Positions 1 through 5,343 of a stretch of 6,251 bases of DNA are shown in pieces. The position numbers and the translations under genes were made by a program. This DNA comes from JAVBLG01 sp031553655 (GTDB lineage Bacteria > Desulfobacterota > Desulfovibrionia > Desulfovibrionales > Desulfovibrionaceae). The DNA lies in the NCBI GenBank assembly GCA_031553655.1, contig JAVBLG010000089.1:1-6251 (forward strand), in the 5' to 3' direction. Every line of letters starts with the position of its first letter. Position 1 is the stretch's first letter. The notes under the pieces are model-generated. The model was not told where the DNA came from. It worked only from the letters and a program-made list of their open reading frames with translations, and did no database searches.

Positions 1-29
1 AAGAATAGTCCTTTAAAATCAAACTAATT

Positions 30-413
30 TCACGATAAACACGATGGCATCGTTACATTTTTCGGGAAGTCAGGATAGTAAATATCTAAAGCAATTGCTG
101 CCAGCCAGAGCGGAGAGTATTTCTCCGAGCCTATAGCCAGAGCCAGAAAGGACGGATAGTTTGAGACGAAGGGATTTGTAGTCGTGCCGTCTATAGTGGA
201 GCGTATTGGGGCGTGGAAGTCTATCGGCTTGGCGTATATTTGGCTAAAAAGTTTTTTGATTTCAAGGGAGCCTGCCTCAAGTATTCCCAACGCCCGGTCA
301 TTTATGGCCCACAAAGTATCCGGCAATTGCTGTATATCCCAGCCGAACGGTACATGATAATCCGCATAGATGTAGCAAGCGTACTTGTGCATCAGATGGT
401 GGTGTTCTTCCAT
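30..413 (-). CDS. Hypothetical 127-residue protein beside tRNA-Ala
   Basis: I do not recognise this protein. It is soluble-looking, begins with a His-rich MEEHHHLMHKY, is rich in Tyr, Ala and Ile, has no clear membrane span or signal peptide, and shows no catalytic motif. A hydrophobic stretch near 90-112 (LALAIGSEKYSPLWLAAIALDI) is interrupted by charged residues. ATG 413 is the only possible start, since an in-frame stop lies six codons upstream; GCAGGG, about 9 nt before it, is a mediocre ribosome-binding site. The tRNA terminator at 469-504 isolates it from upstream transcription, and no promoter is evident. Its base composition is more AT-rich than dsrB or cbiA. It may be a real small gene, an acquired gene at a tRNA locus, or a remnant. 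The opposite-strand frame at 213-416 is less protein-like. Confidence 0.5.
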   Translation of the reverse strand: MEEHHHLMHKYACYIYADYHVPFGWDIQQLPDTLWAINDRALGILEAGSLEIKKLFSQIYAKPIDFHAPIRSTIDGTTTNPFVSNYPSFLALAIGSEKYSPLWLAAIALDIYYPDFPKNVTMPSCLS

Positions 414-432
414 TGAAACCGGCCCTGCCTAA

Positions 433-454
433 AAAAGTGGTGGAAAAGTGGTGG
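433..454. repeat. Two tandem copies of an 11-bp repeat
   Basis: AAAAGTGGTGG occurs twice in direct tandem, at 433-443 and 444-454, between the tRNA terminator and the small ORF at 413. A further AGTGG-like remnant is not present. It could be a protein-binding site or a slippage product; two copies are too few to say more. Confidence 0.5.
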
Positions 455-468
455 ACTTTTTGCGGGAT

Positions 469-504
469 AAAAAAATTAGGGGTTACGACTTTCGTCGTAA
501 CCCC
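469..504 (-). terminator. Intrinsic terminator after tRNA-Ala
   Basis: Read on the minus strand, a perfect 11-bp stem (GGGGTTACGAC/GTCGTAACCCC) with a GAAA tetraloop is followed within three bases by seven T residues. It starts 10 bp beyond the tRNA 3' end and ends the tRNA transcript before the small ORF further on. Confidence 0.93.
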
Positions 505-514
505 TTGAGATTCC

Positions 515-590
<76 letters not shown>

Positions 591-600
591 AACGAAGATA

Positions 601-629
601 GTTCTAGGCTAATGCCCGGCAGAAGTCAA
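601..629 (-). promoter_or_regulatory. Sigma70-type promoter of tRNA-Ala
   Basis: On the minus strand TTGACT (-35, 624-629) and TAGAAC (-10, 601-606) are separated by exactly 17 bp. The -10 box ends 10 bp before the first base of the tRNA, so the 5' leader would be only a few nucleotides. This is the best promoter match in the window. Confidence 0.8.
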
Positions 630-698
630 ATGATTTTTGCAAATTCTTCATAAAAAACTAATTTTATTTTTTGGCAGATAGTTAAATATTAAGGATAA

Positions 699-1202
699 CT
701 ATAATTTTATCAAATATAACAATTTATTAGACGAAAGGCGACGCTTTACTCTCAGATAGGTTTCCGGCAGCACGCCAAAGCGGTATGACCATACAGCGCA
801 GGTATCGCGCGCATCGCAAGCCCGGACATGTCGACGGTTGTCCGCGCATTGCAGACATTGACGTCTTATGGCTCGTAGTGCACTCAAGTCGGTTTGCGCG
901 GCTGAGTTCTCCGTTTCCAGGTTGCGAGACGAAGCGGTGGAACTTTCTCTAACAGTTTTTTCTCCGCTCAGCTGTTTTGCGGGCATCAAGTTCATAAGAG
1001 AACTTTGTGCCGGTTGCTCCTCTTGAGCCAACAGTAGGTGTTCCGTCTCCAGAGGTGGCTCCTGGGCCTTTTTTTTACTTCTGACTCGAAAGGGCCACAG
1101 TGGGCAAGATATTTCCGGACAGTTGCGCACGGCCTCAATATCTTCGCCCTGGCAATCCAGGCAGAACCTTCTTAATGCGCGCAGCGCCTTGGCCTTGCTC
1201 AT
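699..1202 (-). CDS. Protein with two four-cysteine, putative zinc-binding modules
   Basis: The 167-residue protein has no function I can name. Two related modules flank a polar linker. Module 1 (about 5-41) reads ALRALRRFCLDC, then VRNCPEISCPLWPFR, with Cys14, 17, 28 and 33. Module 2 (about 107-143) reads ALRAIRRQCLQC, then VRACDARDTCAVWSYRFG, with Cys116, 119, 129 and 135. Both follow the pattern LRA-hydrophobic-RR-x-C-x2-C, then VR-x-C, a short gap, C, Trp, Arg. Single modules of this type, as I recall, are common in small proteins of phages and prophages. The 65-residue linker is rich in Ser, Glu, Gln and Ala and looks disordered. The last 11 residues come from notably AT-rich DNA. Only a weak ribosome-binding site precedes ATG 1202. 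The gene lies 55 bp after the YchJ-like gene, probably in the same unit. No terminator with a clear T-run follows. Confidence 0.82.
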   Translation of the reverse strand: MSKAKALRALRRFCLDCQGEDIEAVRNCPEISCPLWPFRVRSKKKAQEPPLETEHLLLAQEEQPAQSSLMNLMPAKQLSGEKTVRESSTASSRNLETENSAAQTDLSALRAIRRQCLQCADNRRHVRACDARDTCAVWSYRFGVLPETYLRVKRRLSSNKLLYLIKL

Positions 1203-1215
1203 GGATGGCCCACGG

Positions 1216-1227
1216 CAAAAGCTTTTG
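1216..1227. other. 12-bp perfect palindrome in short intergenic gap
   Basis: CAAAAGCTTTTG is a perfect palindrome in the 55-bp gap between the YchJ-like gene and the double-cysteine gene, about 14 bp before the latter's ATG. It could be an operator or mark an internal promoter, but palindromes this short also arise by chance. Confidence 0.2.
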
Positions 1228-1257
1228 GCGCTGCAATAAAGGATTTATGCGTTATTT

Positions 1258-1764
1258 TCACCGCGAACAACATTTCTTGTATTTAAGCCCGCTGCCGCAT
1301 GGGCACGGATCGTTGCGCCCAACCTTGGGGGCGGTTCTTTGATAGCCCTTCTGGCGGCGAACTGCGCTGTCCACATAGTACAGGCGTCCTTCATGGCGGG
1401 TGAAATAGCTGAGTTCGCTGTAGCTTCCCGGTATGCCATCCTTGCTGTAATATATATTCAGCAATAGTTCTTCAAAAACGTCATGGTCGAGTATTTTTGA
1501 AGGAATGGTGCGCGGCTCACTAACGTCAAGGCGCATCAGTTCGATGTCCTTCATATTTTCCCGCACACGTTCCACGGAGAATTCTTCCCTGAATTCAGGG
1601 TGCAGGCTTTCTTCAAGGAAGTCATAGCGCCCCGTGGACATGGCTGTAAATCGGGCTCTTGCCAGATCTACGGGATTATCAGGGTAATTTTCACTTTCAA
1701 GATATCGGGCGCAGCATTCTTCATAGGTTGCCCCGCTTTGACATTTACACATATTTTCAGACAT
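1258..1764 (-). CDS. YchJ-like protein with SEC-C motifs at both ends
   Basis: The 168-residue protein has a cysteine motif at each end: Cys6, Cys8, Cys17 and Cys18 (MCKCQSG...EECC), and Cys154, Cys156, Cys165 and Cys166 (DPCPCGSG...KKCC). The latter is a textbook SEC-C zinc-binding motif. Between them lies an NTF2-like alpha/beta domain with RARFTAMSTGRYDFL near 36-50, as in YchJ/UPF0225. This layout and length match the YchJ family, whose function is not established; SEC-C motifs elsewhere bind zinc and mediate contacts, as in SecA. The start at 1764 overlaps the end of the regulator gene and has no strong ribosome-binding site, so coupled translation is likely. A second ATG four codons later would also keep the first cysteine motif. 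Confidence 0.88.
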   Translation of the reverse strand: MSENMCKCQSGATYEECCARYLESENYPDNPVDLARARFTAMSTGRYDFLEESLHPEFREEFSVERVRENMKDIELMRLDVSEPRTIPSKILDHDVFEELLLNIYYSKDGIPGSYSELSYFTRHEGRLYYVDSAVRRQKGYQRTAPKVGRNDPCPCGSGLKYKKCCSR

Positions 1765-2164
1765 TTCGGCGTTCCATCAAACGGTCAAAGGCTTGTTCCA
1801 TTCTTTCCAGCAAATCGTCAATCTGGCAGGGTTTCAACAGATAATCGCAGGCTCCGCAACGCATGGCCTCAAGGGCGATGTCAGTGTAGGCGTGGCCGGA
1901 CAGCACGATTACAGCGGGCGGGTCTTCGTTTTTCATTATTTCGCGCAGAACGTCGCGCCCGTCCATGTCTCCCAACTTTATATCCAGCAGGATTATTTCG
2001 GCGTCATTAGCGTCATCCGCCAGCCAACCTAAGGTTTCCTGCCCGCTGCCGGCCTCAAAAGTCTGTATGCCTCTGTGACGCAAGCGCCGGGCCAGAGCTC
2101 CACGAAAGTCCTGCTCGTCATCAGCCAGAAGCACTCGGCAATTGCTCAAAAAAGTTTCTTCCAT
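1757..2164 (-). CDS. Stand-alone receiver-domain response regulator (CheY-like)
   Basis: The 135 residues form one receiver domain and no output domain. Visible hallmarks are the acidic pair Asp15-Asp16, phospho-acceptor Asp61 in ILLDIKLGDMDG, Ser89 in VIVLSGHA, and Lys111-Pro112 in DYLLKPCQ. All are intact, so it should be phosphorylated by a partner histidine kinase, but none is encoded in the window. Output would be through protein-protein contact. The start is well supported: CAGGAGT lies about 7 nt before the ATG. The stop codon overlaps the start of the following YchJ-like gene by 8 bp, implying translational coupling. Its single-domain build does not indicate the pathway it serves. Confidence 0.92.
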   Translation of the reverse strand: MEETFLSNCRVLLADDEQDFRGALARRLRHRGIQTFEAGSGQETLGWLADDANDAEIILLDIKLGDMDGRDVLREIMKNEDPPAVIVLSGHAYTDIALEAMRCGACDYLLKPCQIDDLLERMEQAFDRLMERRNV

Positions 2165-2184
2165 ATAGATACTCCTGAAAGATT

Positions 2185-2200
2185 TAATATATAAATATTA
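2185..2200. promoter_or_regulatory. AT-rich dyad upstream of the response regulator gene
   Basis: TAATAT-N4-ATATTA is a perfect 6-bp inverted repeat 20-36 bp upstream of the regulator's start codon, at the only strongly AT-rich spot in the 163-bp spacer. It contains -10-like sequences, but no convincing -35 box lies at the right distance. It could be a promoter core or an operator. The rest of the spacer (2201-2327) holds only short stems (TAGCG-A5-CGCTA at 2301-2315 and a GCGCC/GGCGC pair near 2258-2273), neither followed by a T-run on the transcribed strand. Confidence 0.35.
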
Positions 2201-2327
2201 CATGCTGCTATTAGACAGTAGGGTTACGGGATGATTTTTTATATGCTCCGGACATCGGCGCCATATGCGGCGCAGTACGGCAAATGGCAGGCGCAGACGA
2301 TAGCGAAAAACGCTAAGAACGCACGGG

Positions 2328-3167
2328 TTACTTTTCTTCTTTTTGCAACCCTGTGTAATCGGCCGGAATGGCCACGCAGCCCGAGGTCACTTTATTGCAG
2401 TTGGCCGGCAGCATAACGGCGGAATATTTCGGCTCGAGCAATTCCACTTGCCCCTGGCCAATAAATGAGCCATAGGGTTGAAAAATCATAAATTCCTGCC
2501 CAATTTGCATTCCATGTTCCGCTCCCAGGCCGAACGCTACCTCGATTTTTTCCGCGCCTTTGGGTCGGACCACTTTGAAAACTTCGGCAATGCCTGATTT
2601 ATTCAAATTTTTAACCCAGATGCGTCCAAAAATGAAATTGATAAATCCGGCAATGAGTCCAAGAGGAATAATGAAACCGGCCGTCCAGAACGGGCTTACG
2701 CCAAATGTACGCATGACAAAAGAAAACGAGGCCTTGCGCATGGCGGTGGCATTTTCCCAGACCGCCACATGATAGAATTGTGCCGATTTTTCCGGCGCTC
2801 CTCGAAATCGGACTATGAAAAAGTAATCTCCTATGCCCGGTTTTTCACCTACCACCAATTGCCCGCGCCACATGCCCGAGCCAAACCAGTAGCTGCTGAA
2901 AAAATCGTCCAGCTTGATTTCCACCTCATTGCTGCTGGAACTGCCTTCCACAGCAAAATCTTCTTTGGTGGCATCCTTGATTGGTATGGGGCCGGACAGG
3001 GGCAGGGTTGAAGCTGGAAGCACGTCGAGCCTGTTGGGGCCTAAGCGCATTTCGGTAATCAACCCGTCCACAAGGGCCGCAAAACCGCACAAAAAGAGCA
3101 GAAGAGCGACCCAGCCGCTCACTTTATAGGCACGATACAATTTTTCAGCCGGCATGATTACAGTCAT
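2328..3167 (-). CDS. Two-span membrane protein of unknown function
   Basis: I do not recognise this 279-residue protein. It has a hydrophobic segment at about 17-38, a roughly 120-residue polar middle (about 39-158), a second hydrophobic segment at about 159-181 and a soluble C-terminal domain of about 100 residues. With a positively charged N-terminus and KNLNK after the second span, both ends should be cytoplasmic and the middle periplasmic. The C-terminal part (GMQIGQEFMIFQPYGSFIGQGQVELLEP, in blocks over about 219-246) reads like a small beta-barrel, resembling the C-terminal domain of flagellar FlgT in pattern only. ATG 3167 is chosen: it lies 7 bp after the cbiA stop, with AGAGG upstream inside cbiA. 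A longer reading from 3278 would overlap cbiA by 104 bp. It is probably co-transcribed with cbiA. Confidence 0.8.
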   Translation of the reverse strand: MTVIMPAEKLYRAYKVSGWVALLLFLCGFAALVDGLITEMRLGPNRLDVLPASTLPLSGPIPIKDATKEDFAVEGSSSSNEVEIKLDDFFSSYWFGSGMWRGQLVVGEKPGIGDYFFIVRFRGAPEKSAQFYHVAVWENATAMRKASFSFVMRTFGVSPFWTAGFIIPLGLIAGFINFIFGRIWVKNLNKSGIAEVFKVVRPKGAEKIEVAFGLGAEHGMQIGQEFMIFQPYGSFIGQGQVELLEPKYSAVMLPANCNKVTSGCVAIPADYTGLQKEEK

Positions 3168-3174
3168 GTTTTTG

Positions 3175-4773
3175 CTATAGCCTCTTAATTTTCTGTTGGC
3201 AATAAACCAGGGCCAGATCCACAAAATTGTCAGCCCAGCAAGGAGTGTTGGGGGCGAAAATATGTGTGTATCCGGCATAGGTATTGCGCATTGTCAGTCC
3301 GTCACGGCCGTGGCCCATGCCTGTTCCTTGTTTCAGACGCAAAACAGGCTCCACGTTCGCTTCGGGTTCGTGGGCGGAAAAGTGGAATTCATGACCGCGC
3401 AAAATAGAACCTACCGGGTAAAACGGATTTTGGCCGGTAACCTCGGCTTCCACATAGCCCAATCCCTGTGGTTTGTTACGAAAAACCGCCCGACCAGGGA
3501 AGATTCCGGCCATGAGGTGATTTTTTGCTCCACACTCAAGTTCGTGGCAGAGCAGCATGAATCCGCCGCATTCCGCGTAAATGGGCATTCCGGACAGCGA
3601 AAACTCCCTTATAGCCTTCAAGTGGGGTGAGGCAGACAGTTCTTCTGCCGTATCTTCAGGAAAGCCTCCTCCAAGGTAAAGGCCGTCGATTTCCGGCCAG
3701 GGGGGGGGAGCGAGCAGAGAAACCTCGCATAAATCCGCCCCGGCTCTACTTAGCGCCTCCAGATTTTCAGAATAGTAGAACCATAGCGAGGCGTCGCGCA
3801 CATAGGCTATGCGCGGGCGGCGTGCCACATTTTTTCGCGGCTCGGGCCAGAAGGGGACGCCGGAAGAAACCAGGGGGCCGGCGCTTTGGGCTGCGGCAAC
3901 AACCTTGTCCACATCCACGTTTTCTTTCACAAAAGCAGCCAGCATTTCCAGCGCGGCAACGGCCCGTTCCGGTCTGTGGTCGCTACCGTGAGTGTTGCGG
4001 CTGTGTCGGCTATCCACATGACTCCACTCTGTGTCGCGCGCGTTACCACTGCAGCTGTTTGCATCTCTGGCCTCCTTCTTGGCCCTTCCTTCAAAAAGAG
4101 GCATGGTGGTGAGGCCCATGTGCCGTTCGGGAATGGGATTGACCGCGAGCCGAGGCAGAGCCCCCAGCACCGGGACCGGAGTGTATTCTTCGATGGAGCG
4201 ACGTACTATGGCGGCATGACGTGTCGTGCCGATATTGTTGAGTACTACTCCGGCCAAGTTGACTCTGGGGGTGAACTGCAAAAGTCCCAGCACGATGGCT
4301 GCGGCTGTGCGGGTCATTTTTGTGCAGTTCATGGCCACGATTACCGGGGCATCCAGAACTTCGGCCAGAGCGGCTGTGGAACAAGAACCGGCCAGATCGC
4401 GTCCGTCGAAAAGTCCTCGATTGCCCTCAATTATGGCCAGATCGGCCGAAGCGGCATGCGGTTGCCCGCAAGCGTCGCCTGCCACAGCCTCAGAGAATGC
4501 ATGAATAAACAGATCTCGTGTGCGCTCGGCGGGAAGAAAAAACAAATCCAAATTGGTGGCTGTCATTCCCGAGGCCAGTGAAAGCCAGGCCGCATCAATA
4601 TAGTCTGGCCCTTTTTTATATGGTTTCACTTTGAGTCCTTGGACGGAAAGGGCGCGGGCCAACCCCAGAGCCAACAGGGTTTTTCCCGAACCGCCGCACA
4701 GCCCGCTGACAATGAATCTCGGATATTGCCGTCCTACCGAAGTAGTGGCGCTATTTAAAAAAGGGCTTGTCAT
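3175..4773 (-). CDS. cbiA: CbiA/CobB-type a,c-diamide synthase, probable siroheme amidase (DsrN-like)
   Basis: The 532-residue protein has the two CbiA domains. The N-terminal ATP-dependent amidoligase has P-loop GLCGGSGKT (24-32), KKGPDYID (53-60) and EGNRGLFDG (116-124). The C-terminal class I glutamine amidotransferase has GGGFPED (368-374), nucleophile Cys402 in AECGGFM, RGHEFHFS (459-466) and a GYTH block with His504, the likely catalytic histidine. The family amidates the a and c acetate side chains of a tetrapyrrole using glutamine and ATP. Classical CbiA acts on cobyrinic acid; the dsr-linked homologue DsrN acts on siroheme. Position just after dsrD favours the latter, but cobalamin synthesis is not excluded. 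At 532 residues it is longer than the usual 450-460, partly through a polar insert at about 228-270. ATG 4773 is the only in-frame start after an upstream stop and has no clear Shine-Dalgarno sequence. Confidence 0.93.
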   Translation of the reverse strand: MTSPFLNSATTSVGRQYPRFIVSGLCGGSGKTLLALGLARALSVQGLKVKPYKKGPDYIDAAWLSLASGMTATNLDLFFLPAERTRDLFIHAFSEAVAGDACGQPHAASADLAIIEGNRGLFDGRDLAGSCSTAALAEVLDAPVIVAMNCTKMTRTAAAIVLGLLQFTPRVNLAGVVLNNIGTTRHAAIVRRSIEEYTPVPVLGALPRLAVNPIPERHMGLTTMPLFEGRAKKEARDANSCSGNARDTEWSHVDSRHSRNTHGSDHRPERAVAALEMLAAFVKENVDVDKVVAAAQSAGPLVSSGVPFWPEPRKNVARRPRIAYVRDASLWFYYSENLEALSRAGADLCEVSLLAPPPWPEIDGLYLGGGFPEDTAEELSASPHLKAIREFSLSGMPIYAECGGFMLLCHELECGAKNHLMAGIFPGRAVFRNKPQGLGYVEAEVTGQNPFYPVGSILRGHEFHFSAHEPEANVEPVLRLKQGTGMGHGRDGLTMRNTYAGYTHIFAPNTPCWADNFVDLALVYCQQKIKRL

Positions 4774-4850
4774 GCTGAAATACGAATGGTTGCGTTGCGC
4801 ATCGCCACAGGATGAGGCGGCACTTCAAGTTATGGTTTAAAATTGGAATC

Positions 4851-4895
4851 AAAAAAAGTGTAACTATAAGAAATAAAATTTTCTCATAGTTACAC
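4851..4895 (-). terminator. Strong intrinsic terminator of the dsr transcript
   Basis: Read on the minus strand, a 16-bp stem (GTGTAACTATGAGAAA with its partner, a single G-U pair included) closes a 6-nt loop and is followed directly by seven T residues. It lies about 110 bp beyond the dsrD stop codon and 78 bp before the cbiA start. It separates dsrABD from the downstream genes, which therefore need read-through or their own promoter. Confidence 0.93.
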
Positions 4896-4922
4896 CCGAA
4901 AATTAATGACAAATTCAGATCC

Positions 4923-5003
4923 GGCCGCATGCCTCGGGCATGACCCGGCCCCGCAATTATTTGAAGCGAGGGCGTGGCCGCATGCTCGCGGGCGTGGCCC
5001 GGC
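4923..5003 (-). repeat. Two imperfect GC-rich repeats able to form hairpins, after dsrD
   Basis: Two related segments, 4923-4949 and 4976-5003, share GGCCGCATGC at one end and CCCGGC at the other, with a similar GGGCATG or GGGCGTG interior. The first folds on CATGCC/GGCATG with a 3-nt loop. The second folds on CATGC/GCGTG, where the changed base still pairs as G-U. They fill almost all the space between the dsrD stop codon and the terminator. The repeats are seen directly; a role in transcript 3'-end protection is only a guess. Confidence 0.5.
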
Positions 5004-5237
5004 TTAGGCTTCGCCTTCAGCGCCACCCTGTTTGCCGGCGCCCTTGAGGCCGTACATGGTGGTGGAACCGGAAGACCAGAATTCCAGAATTTCGGCATTG
5101 ACGAGAGCGGTCAGAACTTTTTTGACTTCGCGGGGCCCCTTGTCGGGGAAAACTTCGAGGAAGTCATTGAAATAGAATTTGGATTTGCCGGTTTTGCCTT
5201 TCAGAAACTCGACAACTTTTTCTTGATCGGTGCTCAT
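5004..5237 (-). CDS. dsrD: DsrD, small winged-helix activator of sulfite reductase
   Basis: This 77-residue protein has nearly the length of Desulfovibrio DsrD (78 aa) and its characteristic blocks: KSKFYFNDF near residue 20, REVKKVLTALVNAEILEFW in the middle and SSGSTTMYGLKGAGKQ near the end. DsrD has a winged-helix fold; the GSTTMYGLKG hairpin corresponds to the wing. Once thought to bind DNA, it is reported to act as an allosteric activator of DsrAB and is a marker of the reductive, not sulfur-oxidising, dsr pathway. The ATG at 5237 is chosen because AAAAAAGGAAA lies a few bases upstream and the family begins here. A longer reading to 5282 would add 15 residues encoded by the GC stem-loop, with no family support. 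dsrD follows dsrB after 106 bp. The tail is Gly/Ala/Glu-rich. Confidence 0.96.
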   Translation of the reverse strand: MSTDQEKVVEFLKGKTGKSKFYFNDFLEVFPDKGPREVKKVLTALVNAEILEFWSSGSTTMYGLKGAGKQGGAEGEA

Positions 5238-5261
5238 ATGATTTCCTTTTTTCAATGCCTG

Positions 5262-5291
5262 CGGGCGCGGGAGAACATTCACCCGCGCCCG
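5262..5291 (-). other. GC-rich stem-loop between dsrB and dsrD
   Basis: A perfect 10-bp all-GC stem (CGGGCGCGGG/CCCGCGCCCG) encloses a 10-nt loop. It ends about 25 nt upstream of the dsrD ATG, just before that gene's ribosome-binding site. No T-run follows on the transcribed strand, so it is not an intrinsic terminator. Likely roles are an mRNA processing or stability element that sets dsrD expression apart from dsrAB. The pairing is directly visible; the role is inferred. Confidence 0.55.
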
Positions 5292-5311
5292 TCAGGGCGA
5301 ATTGATGAGTC

Positions 5312-5333
5312 TATCCCCTCATCTCTGGGGATA
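5312..5333 (-). other. Stem-loop just after dsrB stop
   Basis: A 7-bp inverted repeat (TATCCCC/GGGGATA) with an 8-nt loop begins about 10 bp after the dsrB stop codon. No T-run follows, so it is unlikely to terminate transcription. In the dsrB-dsrD mRNA it could act as a 3' stabilising or processing element. That role is inference; only the base pairing is seen. Confidence 0.45.
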
Positions 5334-5343
5334 CGGCAAGCTG

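Noticed and set aside
3168..3278. Upstream start for the membrane protein adding a hydrophobic N-terminus
   Set aside because: It would overlap the conserved end of cbiA by about 100 bp; the ATG just after the cbiA stop has an SD-like sequence and leaves a normal membrane protein.
4091..4384. 97-residue His/Arg/Ser-rich frame inside cbiA
   Set aside because: It lies wholly within the clearly conserved cbiA coding frame on the same strand, and its low-complexity composition is typical of a shifted frame in GC-rich DNA.
3886..4581. 231-residue plus-strand frame opposite cbiA
   Set aside because: Antisense shadow of a gene with intact family motifs; no ribosome-binding site or recognisable domain.
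4923..5003. CRISPR-like repeat-spacer structure
   Set aside because: Only two imperfect copies, 26 bp apart and self-complementary; no third copy and no cas gene.
4751..5098. 115-residue minus-strand frame overlapping dsrD and the terminator
   Set aside because: It reads through the dsrD 3' end in another frame, the duplicated hairpins and the strong terminator; its composition is Pro/Ala/Lys-rich without any domain pattern.
5238..5282. Upstream start for dsrD adding 15 residues
   Set aside because: The extension is encoded by the GC stem-loop, the family begins at the internal ATG, and the good ribosome-binding site serves that ATG.
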